Positions 8,371 through 16,856 of a stretch of 26,676 bases of DNA are shown here, piece after piece. Both the position numbers and the translations under genes were made by a program. The notes below the pieces were generated by a model, which worked only from the letters and a program-made list of their open reading frames with translations, ran no database searches and was not told the origin of the DNA. How positions within the stretch are numbered: the stretch's first letter is position 1; each line of letters starts with the position of its first letter. Source of the DNA: Gammaproteobacteria bacterium (GTDB lineage Bacteria; Pseudomonadota; Gammaproteobacteria; JAABTG01); the NCBI GenBank assembly GCA_030066245.1, contig JASJBY010000011.1, forward strand, positions 1 to 26,676. The letters run 5' to 3'.

Positions 8371-8593
8371 TAGCCGCCGGTGGTCGCTTGGAATCCGGCT
8401 TTTCTGGCTGCGACATGCCGGGGGAGAGGCAACTGCCGTTGAGGGCACGCAGTTTCCGTCCGCGGCTAAGGACCAAAGAAGATAACGCCTCTTCAGAAAG
8501 TCGATGTCCTCGGGTGTGCATGCGCTCCCGAGCGGATTTGAATCCTCTGTTCGGAGCACAACGCCGTCTGTGCGGCACCCGCGTCGCCGGAGT

Positions 8594-10336
8594 TTAGGGC
8601 CACAGCATGTCCCGAAACGCTGCCAGCACGCCGGCGATGCTCTCGCCGGCTACGAGACCCGAAGCGGCGGCGACCAGGAAGCGGGTATGCCAGCGCGGTG
8701 CAAATTGGTGGAGAAGGGTGGCGACGATGGCGCCGAAACACATCATCACGGAAATCGACGCCGGAATGACGAAAGCAAGACCGAGTGCCGGTGCACTGGG
8801 TAGCCAGGGCCGGTGACGGCTGCGTTCCAGCAACGCCATGATGATCCCTGCCATGCCCCCTACCAGCATCGCCAGCCGGGCGCTCGCCGGCACGCTCTCG
8901 AAGCCATGCTGCAGAGCCTCGGCAACAGCCTTCCAGGTGGCCACAGCCGGGGCAGGCCATTCGTCGGTGATGAGGGTTGCCGCCGGATCAGGGACCAGCA
9001 TCAGGTAGACCAGGCTGCCCGCCAGGCTTCCGGTCAAGACACCCAGGCCTTGCGCCAACACCTGAAAGCGCGGGGTGGCGCCGATTCGCTGGCCGGCCTT
9101 GAAGTCGTTCAGCAGGTCGGCACACTGGCCGGCAGCACCCCCAGCGGCATTCGCTGTCATCAGGTTGGTGACGACCTGGCCGGGAGCCATAAGCCCGAAG
9201 CCGAGCTGCGATACCTTGCCGATGGCACCAATAGGAGGAATGCCGGTTTCGCCAACGACCCGGGCCGCGACCGCGGCCAGTGCGAAAGCCATGGGCACCG
9301 CGATCACCGCCATCGCAAGGCTGACCTCGAACAGCAGAACCTGCAGCAGCACTGCCAGGGCGCTGGCCACCAGCAGCCCGGCCAACCGCGTCTTGACGTC
9401 CGGTTGCGACCCATCGATGAGCTTCAGGGGGTGGGCGCTTCTGGCCTCCCTGCGGATGAACCGGAGCAGAAAGCTGCCGAGGGTGGCGGCAACCATGAGG
9501 CTTACCCCTGGCCACAAAAGCCACTCCACCATAACCCCGAACCAGGAGGCCCTCGGGTCGGCTGGACCGGTGTCAATGTAGCCCGCAGCCAGTGCCCACG
9601 GTCCCAGAAGCAGCCAGGCCATGGCAGCGCCGAGAAGCAACGACAGTCCGGCCCGCAGGCCGATGATGGCACCGAAGCCGGCAAGGAGCAGCGATGGCTC
9701 GAGTGCAACGGTCAGGTTCTTCAGCGAAACCCCTCCCGCCAGACCGCCTGCGCCCCTGAATGCGATGTCGGGTGCCCAGCGCGGTATCGCCCACCACCAG
9801 GCGTCGGTCAGCTTGACCAGAGCTGCGACCAGGCCGGCGCCAAGCAGCATGACCACTTTGCGCATGGCCTCGCGGCCGTGGCTGAAGATCTCGACCATGG
9901 TCTCAGCGGTGGCTACGCCCGCCGGGAACACGTAGCGCGACTCGACGATGAGTGCTTCGCGCAGATACCATGCGATCCAGATGCCGAGGAAGCTTACCGC
10001 GAACACCCAGCCCGCCAGCGGCCAGTACGGGAGGTTGCTTCCGGAGATGAGCGCAAGCGCCGGGATGGGGGCGACCAGGCCGCCGGAGATGATGGAAGCG
10101 GCCGAGGAGGCCGTGGTCTGGTTGATATTGCTCTCCAGAATCTCCCAGCGCCGTACCCGTCTGCTGCGATCGAGCAGGCGCCAAAAGGCGAACGCCAGCA
10201 GGAGCGCGGTGATCGACATGTTGAACGACCACCCGATCTTCAGGCCGGAGTAGACATTACACGGTGCCAGCGCAGCGCCGAGCACCGCGCCGGTGAGCAG
10301 TGCGCGCGCGGTCAGCTCTGGGGGCCGGGGAAGCAT
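8594..10336 (-). CDS. OPT-family oligopeptide transporter-like membrane protein
   Basis: A 580-residue polytopic inner-membrane protein with around 14 hydrophobic segments, the size of bacterial OPT/YSL members. Family features are the first-helix motif PCNVYSGLKIGWSFNMS, ESNINQTTASSAASI, the GETGIPPIGAIGKVSQL stretch, and a second-half segment rich in small residues ending GESIAGVLAAF. OPT proteins import oligopeptides or metal-chelate complexes with protons; the substrate here is unknown. The ATG at 10336 begins just before the first membrane segment, but the ribosome site is weak. It stands alone, convergent to purKE, and lacks a neighbouring peptidase or siderophore gene. Confidence 0.88.
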   Translation of the reverse strand: MLPRPPELTARALLTGAVLGAALAPCNVYSGLKIGWSFNMSITALLLAFAFWRLLDRSRRVRRWEILESNINQTTASSAASIISGGLVAPIPALALISGSNLPYWPLAGWVFAVSFLGIWIAWYLREALIVESRYVFPAGVATAETMVEIFSHGREAMRKVVMLLGAGLVAALVKLTDAWWWAIPRWAPDIAFRGAGGLAGGVSLKNLTVALEPSLLLAGFGAIIGLRAGLSLLLGAAMAWLLLGPWALAAGYIDTGPADPRASWFGVMVEWLLWPGVSLMVAATLGSFLLRFIRREARSAHPLKLIDGSQPDVKTRLAGLLVASALAVLLQVLLFEVSLAMAVIAVPMAFALAAVAARVVGETGIPPIGAIGKVSQLGFGLMAPGQVVTNLMTANAAGGAAGQCADLLNDFKAGQRIGATPRFQVLAQGLGVLTGSLAGSLVYLMLVPDPAATLITDEWPAPAVATWKAVAEALQHGFESVPASARLAMLVGGMAGIIMALLERSRHRPWLPSAPALGLAFVIPASISVMMCFGAIVATLLHQFAPRWHTRFLVAAASGLVAGESIAGVLAAFRDMLWP

Positions 10337-10957
10337 GGTGCCAATTTACTCGTGGACTCAACCCCGTGTCACGCGTGCCGCGGTGCATCGCGACACGAGG
10401 ACCCAGTATGCAGAGGAGCGTCGTGCTGAAGCCTGGCCAGTCTCGACGCTGAAGACTCAAGCTTGCGACCAGTGTCCCAGCCCACCACGCCAGACCTTTC
10501 CTTCATTGCGTGCTCGGCGGCAGGCGAGTCCGGTTTCTGGTGTTGGATGATCGCACCTGATTACCTACACTCATTACACAGCCAAACATCGGCGCGGGAG
10601 ACGGCCTGCGTAGTCAAATCGCCGGAGCCTGAGAGGGGAGGCAATCCTAAGTCCGGCGAGACTGCGGACCCCGGCCTGCCGGTAGTCCCGGCGGCCTCCA
10701 CAAAGCCCCTGATGACGGTCAGGGCGTCATTGCTGTCGAAGTCAGTCGCTTACGAGGGTCCACGGGACACGTCGAACGAGCCGTTGCAGCCCGTGGAGTG
10801 AGACATGAGCAAGCCTTCGCTTCGGTGGTGCTTCTGCTGATATGCTCAGGAGAGGGGCGGGGCGTGAAAGACATGCGGGAGTGAACGCCGGTGCTTGAAA
10901 TCAAACAACGCGTCGCTATCGACTCTCGGAAGTGCTGAAGGGAAAGGAGAGCGTGGA
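10337..10957. other. long intergenic region with a possible decayed coding remnant
   Basis: This 621-bp region holds the promoters of the OPT gene (leftward) and dacB (rightward), but no gene I can support. Forward frame 10651-10884 is open for 77 codons without a good start and has protein-like composition (segments VIAVEVSRLRGSTGHVERAV and EQAFASVVLLLICSGEGRG). After one stop the same frame runs another 18 codons. It may be a relic of a mobile element or gene, or chance. I do not recognise it. Confidence 0.35.
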
Positions 10958-12583
10958 GTGAACTTCGCACGTTGCGGACTTGGAACAATTGGAAACTTGT
11001 GCTCCCTCGGCAGGCGGGGGTTGATTCGGGTGACGATACTCGCTGTGGCGCTGGCAGCCGGTTTTACAGCATCCGCCACCGCCACCGAGTTGCCCGAGCC
11101 CATCTACAAGAAGCTGCGCAACTACGGCATAGACCCGCGGAATGTGAGCGCCTATGTTCGGGACGTCTCCCGTCCCCGGGCGCTGGTCGCCTTCAACCAG
11201 GACGTGCCGCGCAATCCGGCCTCGGTGATCAAGCTCCTCACCACCCTCGTGGCCCTGGACGTCCTGGGCGCAGACTACACGTGGCGTACCGAGGCCTATG
11301 TGCGGGGTCGACTGGAGCAAGGGTACCTGCGTGGTGATTTGCTGCTCAAGGGTTACGGCGACCCTTACATGACCCTGGATGCTTTCTGGAAGTTTGTCAG
11401 GGGCATGCGGCTGCGGGGACTGCAGCAGATCGGCGGCAATGTGGCTGTCGACGATAGTTACCTGGAGGCCTCGGCACATCAACGGAGCGAGTTCGACGGC
11501 GAGCCCTACCGTAGCTACAACGCTTTACCCCATGCCTTGAGTCTGAACTTCCAGTCGACCCAGTTCCACCTGTTGCCGGACCGACAGTCTCAGCGGGTAC
11601 GGGTGTTCACGGAGCCACCCCTTGCCAACCTGCACATCAGCAACAGCCTGAAGCTGGTCGATGCGCCCTGTTGGCGGCGTTATCACCGGCCGCGGCTGAC
11701 AGTGGCGGAGGGTGGAGGCGATGCGACGGTCCGGCTGCACGGCAGTTACTCGGCAGAATGCCCCGACGCGGTCATGACCAGGCTGATGATGGAGCCATCG
11801 GACCATGTCGGCGGTGCCTTCACGGCCCTCTGGCGAGAGCTCGGTGGGCGGCTCGATGGCGAGGTGGTGGACGGTACCGTGCCCGAGGACGCCGTCCTTT
11901 TCCATTCAACCGAGTCCCGGCCTCTGGGGGAGATCATTCGCGGGATTAACAAGTACAGCAACAATCTCATGAGCCGCCTGGTGTTCCTGACCTTGGGCGC
12001 GGAGATGGAGGGTGCGCCCGGAACCGCTGAGAAAGGCCGTCGCGCCGTGGACAAGTGGCTTGATGCCCAGTCTCTGGATTTTCCTGAGCTCCTGGTGGAC
12101 AACGGTTCGGGGCTCTCCCGTGATACTCGGATCTCGGCGAAAAGCATGGGCCGCTTACTTCTACACGCGTATGAGAGTCCGCAGATGCCGGAGTTCATGG
12201 GCTCCCTGGCTGTGACGGGTGTGGACGGGACGATGCACACTCGGTTTCGGGGCGACGCCCTGGCAAAGCGGGCCCATGTCAAGACCGGTTCTCTCGATGA
12301 TGTGAGCACCATGGCAGGATACGTCCTGGATCGGGACGGGCGCCGATGGGTGGTTGTTTTGATGGTCAACCAGCCGGGGCTGACACCGTGGCGTGGCCGG
12401 CAGGTCCAGGACGTCTTCCTGCGCTGGGTTTTCGACCGCAACGTCGGAAGGCAGCAGAGGATGGCAGGAGCCGATGGTAAGCTCCCCGGACCGGCCGACG
12501 GGAATCTGGCCGCCGATGCTGTCCGATCTCGGCCCGTCGAATCCGAAGCAGAGGGGACTAGCGGCTCCGGTTCAGACAGCTGA
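10958..12583 (+). CDS. dacB: D-alanyl-D-alanine carboxypeptidase/endopeptidase, PBP4 type (peptidase S13)
   Basis: A 541-residue periplasmic low-molecular-mass penicillin-binding protein with all three active-site motifs: S89-V-I-K92 (SxxK), S334-N-N336 (SxN) and K442-T-G444 (KTG). The region between the first two is the long insertion typical of the S13 family. A hydrophobic leader (about 21-42, ending TASATA) directs export. It should trim D-Ala from, or cut crosslinks in, peptidoglycan. I chose the GTG at 10958 because AAGGAG lies about 8 bp upstream; the frame is open back to a TTG at 10895 with no matching ribosome site. The tail after about residue 500 is Gly/Ser/Pro-rich and unlike the family. 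It is monocistronic, facing the repeat-bearing gap downstream. Confidence 0.93.
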   Translation: MNFARCGLGTIGNLCSLGRRGLIRVTILAVALAAGFTASATATELPEPIYKKLRNYGIDPRNVSAYVRDVSRPRALVAFNQDVPRNPASVIKLLTTLVALDVLGADYTWRTEAYVRGRLEQGYLRGDLLLKGYGDPYMTLDAFWKFVRGMRLRGLQQIGGNVAVDDSYLEASAHQRSEFDGEPYRSYNALPHALSLNFQSTQFHLLPDRQSQRVRVFTEPPLANLHISNSLKLVDAPCWRRYHRPRLTVAEGGGDATVRLHGSYSAECPDAVMTRLMMEPSDHVGGAFTALWRELGGRLDGEVVDGTVPEDAVLFHSTESRPLGEIIRGINKYSNNLMSRLVFLTLGAEMEGAPGTAEKGRRAVDKWLDAQSLDFPELLVDNGSGLSRDTRISAKSMGRLLLHAYESPQMPEFMGSLAVTGVDGTMHTRFRGDALAKRAHVKTGSLDDVSTMAGYVLDRDGRRWVVVLMVNQPGLTPWRGRQVQDVFLRWVFDRNVGRQQRMAGADGKLPGPADGNLAADAVRSRPVESEAEGTSGSGSDS

Positions 12584-12795
12584 AACCGCTCACCCGGGCG
12601 GGATGGCGAGCCGCATTGATAGGTGGGACTGACCACTGGCAGCCCTGACCGCGGCCTCGTCGATGGCCACCAGTTGATTCGGTTGCGGCTGGTGGGCATC
12701 CGCACCGGCAGGCATTCTTCGACAAGGGTGCCGAAGCCCGTCTTGCGCCTGAGTTTTTCACAGTGCTGGGCGCGTCCTATCGGCTTCTGTCTGCG

Positions 12796-13021
12796 TTGCA
12801 TCTTGACCGGTCCCCCTTCCATCCAAGCTTCGCGTTCCCGCTACGCTGGATGGTCCAGGGTTGCCCATCCTTGGGCGACCCGTTCGGCGGTATAAAGGTC
12901 CACGGGACCTTTATCACTTTCCGCCTCACCCATAGCTACAGCTATGCCTCTGCGGACGATCGGCCAATCTGCGTTGCCAGAGCGACCCAAGATTCCGAAT
13001 CCCGGGGAGGAATCCGGGCTA
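12796..13021. repeat. interspersed repeat copy B, multi-hairpin
   Basis: Second copy of the element at 6149-6394. The 23-bp and 92-bp blocks match copy A, but here they are separated by 111 bp instead of 3. That extra part folds into three successive hairpins: CCATCCA/TGGATGG (12819-12825 with 12847-12853), a 10-bp stem with one G-T pair (12858-12867 with 12872-12881), and a perfect 10-bp stem ATAAAGGTCC/GGACCTTTAT with a 3-nt loop (12892-12914). The right end is the same ATCCGGGCTA, but the left terminal repeat of copy A is not found; weak similarity continues upstream to about 12725. The surrounding gap 12584-13286 has no other supported gene. Confidence 0.75.
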
Positions 13022-13286
13022 GGTGCGAGGCTTGCCTGCCAGCAGCCGATCTGTGCTGTGGGAGTTTGTCTCCCAAGCCGGTCTCTCATGGTGTCTCCTC
13101 GTCGACGGCCCCGTGCCGCAGGTCAGGTAAGGGTTCAACATTCGCCTGTGCAGAAAATCACATTTTCCGAACTTGCCCGTCACTATGCTTGGTCGACGGT
13201 TGTCGAGGGCTGCCACAAAGCTCGGTATGTCCAAGGTAACCGTTCCTTTAAAGCGTATTCAGTCTTGGAATAGAACGGAGATGAAC

Positions 13287-14426
13287 ATGCCACTATCAAG
13301 CCTATCGATTGCGCAGAAACATTCCTCGCAGGCAAAGAAAGCACTGGACTACATGAACGTAACCGAGCGTGGACACAGCCTCGGCAACTCTTACCTGCTT
13401 GCGTTGGTTTGCCACTATATGTACCCCCATGCATATCCGGAAGGAAACGCAGGGCTAAGCGACAGCTTTCCGGCCTTCCGGAACAAAGCGAAACCGTTGT
13501 TCGAGAGCTTGGGAGCGCGTTTTCTGAACGCACGCTACGATATCGACGACAAGGAGAATGTGCAGTATGCGGTCATGTCGACTCGGACGGCCATCATCGT
13601 GGCGTTTCGTGGCTCAGACGCGATTACCAGCGTAGACGGCTACGAAGACTGGATCGAGACCGACCTCAACTCTCAACAGAAGCTGGTGAATCAATGGGGC
13701 ACGGTGAAGGACGGCTACAAGGAGAATCTCTTCGGTGTAGTCGAAAAGGATCGGAATGGAAGACCCATACCGCTTAGATAGTTGCCTGGCGTACACACGG
13801 GGTTCTTCACCGACTACTGGGATGTGCGCGGATACATCAACAGGCGTATTGCAGTTCACGGAGGTAGCTCAAAGCAGCTGTTTGTCACTGGACATAGCCT
13901 CGGGGCAGCGCTTGCAACGCTCTGTGCAATCGACCAGGGCTATGGGCCGGGTCTTCGGAACAGGTATAAAGCTCAGGCGGTTTACACCTGTGGTGGTCCG
14001 CGGGTAGGCAACGGCCTGTTCAAGAAGCTCTACGACTCGAAGAGCAGTGCGTCGGGCGTGCGCGCCCTAAACACTCACCGGTACGTGAACAACAATGATG
14101 GTATCCCCATGTACCCCTTCGACGACCCGGCACACGATGCGATTTATGTTCCGATCAGTCTGTATGGGCTGGGAGAGCCACGTGAAAACGTGATGTACAC
14201 TCACGTGGGACGAACAAGCAATATTAAGGCCGATGGTCAGATCGTCAGGGATGACAAGGAGTTTCGTACCAATCTGGCCGATCCCAGGTCGTATGGATCC
14301 TTCTCGCCGCATCACAGCAAGGACTACTGTCACGAGATTTTCCATGCCCACATCGAAGGAAATTCGTGGGCAGGGAATTTCCCGGAGGCGCCGCAGTATC
14401 CCTTGGACGAAGACCCGTTGCACTGA
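13287..14426 (+). pseudogene. class 3 lipase-like gene with an in-frame TAG
   Basis: One reading frame of 379 codons interrupted only by TAG at 13779-13781 (codon 165). Before it come the class 3 lipase oxyanion strand VAFRGSD (about 105-111) and the downstream EDWIETDL; after it come VHTGFF, the nucleophile elbow GHSLG with Ser204, the probable catalytic Asp in NNNDGIPMYP and a late His in HHSKDY or CHEIF. Both halves keep family features in the same frame, so this is one gene with a nonsense codon, not two genes. The ATG at 13287 has ACGGAG 6 bp upstream. No signal peptide is seen. Base composition is visibly less G+C-rich than flanking housekeeping genes, and a repeat lies next door, which suggests acquired DNA. 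A sequencing error or stop readthrough cannot be excluded. Alone, the N-terminal 164 residues would lack the catalytic serine. Confidence 0.8.
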
Positions 14427-15177
14427 CAGGTAGGCGAGAGCACGCATGCGGGGACCCAACGGGCAGGACGCCCGTTGGGTGTGGGCTGGCAACCGACAGA
14501 TGAAAACGTTGGGAGACCGCCCTTCGGATCGGAGCGCTTGAGCGATACAGGGCAAACAGGATCGATCATTCACCTAGCCGAAGCAATCGAATCTTACAGC
14601 GCATTGCTGCCCAGGGGTGCCTCAGCCCCACAAAGGGACAGCTGACGCAGATGGTCATCTGAGTCGGCTATCCTCGGGTCTGGGGCGACCAACGACCCTG
14701 GAGGTCTGCGCGTTCCCAAGCGGTGTGCGGATGGCGCAAGCACAGCACGCAAACCTGGTGCCCAGTCCAGACTATCCGTGCGCCGCTCGCCATCTGCGCC
14801 GCTCCGCCAACGCCCAGATGGGACCTACCGGTTGCGCATTCCGAATCAGCTACATAGGCAAGATCGCGAGTGGAGCCACATCGGCTGCAACACTTGTCGC
14901 GGTGCTGAATTGAGAGGAGTCTGTTGAGCGAGGCGTCAATCGCCAATATCATGGCGGCAGAGGAGCAGCCTGGCTGAATCCCTCTTGCTCTAGCCGAGAC
15001 GGCAACGCCTGTCCATGCCTAGCTCAGTTCAAGGTCCGAGACGCGTGGGCACTGTGGGAAACTCGGCTGGGGTAGTCATCCTGCCGGGCTCCGATTAGCA
15101 TCGCAGCCCGCCAAACGGCAGCTGCGTCGCCGCTGGGTGAGCTGAACACTGCTATCCGTTGCTCGAACCGGACGTCC
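14427..15177. other. intergenic region between lipase gene and anion transporter
   Basis: These 751 bp carry no gene I can support. Short frames on either strand (around 14617-14952) have no recognisable protein character and no ribosome site. The only clear structure is the hairpin at 14454-14480. Confidence 0.5.
14454..14480. terminator. hairpin downstream of the lipase gene, terminator-like without T-tract
   Basis: A perfect 11-bp inverted repeat, ACCCAACGGGC and GCCCGTTGGGT, with a 5-nt loop, 28 bp after the lipase stop. No run of T follows, so it is not a textbook intrinsic terminator, but position and stem strength fit transcript ending or RNA stabilisation. Confidence 0.45.
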
Positions 15178-16692
15178 ATGCGTGTCCGGGCACAAACGAG
15201 GACCGCCACCATCGATAGCAACAGGGCGGCGATGCGTATCCGCTGGCTCGGGCTGTTTCTCGGGCCGGCCCTCGCCGTTGGCGTCTATCTGCTCGTGCCG
15301 GAAGCGGACGGGCCCGGCACAGATGGCCTGAGCCCCGCTGGCAGAGCCACGGCAGCGGTTGCAGCCTGGATGGCCTGCTGGTGGCTCACGGAAGCCGCGC
15401 CGCTGCCCGTGACTGCCATGTTGCCCCTCGTGCTCTTTCCCCTGACTGGTGCCGGAAGCATTGCGGAAGCGGCTGCCCCGTACAGTCGTCCCTTGATCTT
15501 CTTTTTTCTCGGCGGCTTTCTCATCGGCCTGAGCCTGGAGCGCTGGGGGCTGCATCGGCGCATCGCTCTGCTTACGGTGTTGGCCGTCGGGACGGAGCCA
15601 GTGAGACTGATCGGGGGCTTCATGGTGGCAACTGCCTTCCTCAGCATGTGGATCTCCAACACGGCCACGGTCATCATGCTCCTGCCCATCGCGGTGAGTG
15701 TGGTGGAGATGTTCAAGCAGCGCTCGAAAGACGCCGGCAAGACGGACCTCATCGAGAACTTTGCCACCGCCCTGATGCTGGGCATTGCCTATGCCGCCTC
15801 CATCGGCGGTTTGGGCACTCTCATCGGCTCACCACCCAATCTTGTCCTGGCGGCTTTTGTCCAGGAGCGCTACGGCGTGGACGTGACTATGGTGGACTGG
15901 CTGAAGGTTGGGCTGCCGGTGGTCCTGGTGATGCTGCCGCTCACCTGGTTGTATCTGACCCGTCTGGCATTCCCGGTGCGTCTTCGCCACGTGGAGGGAG
16001 GGCGGGCGCTCATTGTTACCGAGCTGCAAAAGCTCGGTCCCATGTCTCGGGGTGAGTGGACCGTGCTTGTGGTATTTGCGCTGACGGCCCTGGGGTGGAT
16101 TACGCGGCCACTGCTCGTTCGTTGGACCGGCCTCACGGGACTCACTGATCCCGTCATTGCCATGATCGGAGGTTTGTCCCTGTTCGTTATTCCGGTTAAG
16201 GCGAAGGAAGGCGTGTTTGCCATGGACCTGGAGACCGCCAAGAAGCTGCCGTGGGGGATTTTGCTACTGTTTGGCGGGGGCCTCAGCCTGGCCAGCACGG
16301 TGGCCCGCAATGGTGTCGACGTCTATCTGGCGTCCGGCTTCATGGGCCTGGAGGGCACACCGATGCTGCTCTTTCTGCTGGCACTGACGATCATGGTAGT
16401 ATTCATGACCGAGATCACGAGCAACACCGCGGTAACGACCACCCTGATGCCGGTCCTGGCTGCAACGGCGACTGCCCTGAACATGGAACCAGGTGTGATT
16501 CTGACCGCAGCCGCATTGGCCGCAAGCTGCGCCTTTATGCTGCCGGTGGCCACGCCGCCGAATGCCATCGTCTTCTCCTCCGGCTTTATCAGCATCGCCC
16601 AGATGGTCAGGGCGGGGATCTGGCTTAATCTCCTGGCGGTAGTGGTTATTTCCTTCCTGGTGAGCTACGCCCGCCTCACCGTGCCCCTTTAG
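15178..16692 (+). CDS. DASS/SLC13-family sodium:anion symporter
   Basis: A 504-residue polytopic inner-membrane transporter. Diagnostic are the two substrate/sodium-site SNT motifs at 160-162 (SNTATVIMLLP) and 415-417 (ITSNTAVTTTLMP), the loop TLIGSPPNLV near 214-223 and the C-terminal signature CAFMLPVATPPNAIVF near 451-466. These belong to the divalent anion:Na+ symporters, which carry dicarboxylates such as succinate, or sulfate; the exact substrate is not readable. The two SNT-containing halves reflect the family's internal repeat. The start may be the ATG at 15178 or the in-frame ATG at 15232, which begins closer to the first membrane helix; neither ribosome site is strong. No obvious partner gene is adjacent. 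Confidence 0.9.
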   Translation: MRVRAQTRTATIDSNRAAMRIRWLGLFLGPALAVGVYLLVPEADGPGTDGLSPAGRATAAVAAWMACWWLTEAAPLPVTAMLPLVLFPLTGAGSIAEAAAPYSRPLIFFFLGGFLIGLSLERWGLHRRIALLTVLAVGTEPVRLIGGFMVATAFLSMWISNTATVIMLLPIAVSVVEMFKQRSKDAGKTDLIENFATALMLGIAYAASIGGLGTLIGSPPNLVLAAFVQERYGVDVTMVDWLKVGLPVVLVMLPLTWLYLTRLAFPVRLRHVEGGRALIVTELQKLGPMSRGEWTVLVVFALTALGWITRPLLVRWTGLTGLTDPVIAMIGGLSLFVIPVKAKEGVFAMDLETAKKLPWGILLLFGGGLSLASTVARNGVDVYLASGFMGLEGTPMLLFLLALTIMVVFMTEITSNTAVTTTLMPVLAATATALNMEPGVILTAAALAASCAFMLPVATPPNAIVFSSGFISIAQMVRAGIWLNLLAVVVISFLVSYARLTVPL

Positions 16693-16856
16693 CTGGCCGT
16701 TCTCTGCAACTTGGGCGACCAGGCGGACCGGGCGCTTACGGACCACCGGCGCAAGACCAGTCCTCGTGCTGGGATGTTTCGTCAACGGGATAAGCGGTGG
16801 ATGATTTGGTTCTGCTTATGTTTAGCGTTAGTCACAAAGCCGTACGAGATGCTCTC

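Noticed and set aside
8532..8548. tRNA T-arm-like sequence
   Set aside because: No matching acceptor stem, anticodon arm or 5-bp T stem could be built around it on either strand.
8813..10429. 538-codon forward frame
   Set aside because: Gln/His/Arg-rich composition with no domain; it mirrors the OPT transporter on the other strand.
11746..12822. 358-codon reverse frame over dacB
   Set aside because: No protein character, and it lies opposite the well-supported PBP4 motifs.
12841..13089. 82-codon reverse frame inside repeat copy B
   Set aside because: It spans the hairpins of the repeat and copy A lacks most of it, so it is more likely a non-coding repeat than a gene.
14617..14952. Overlapping short frames on both strands
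   Set aside because: No ribosome site, no recognisable domain and biased composition on both strands.
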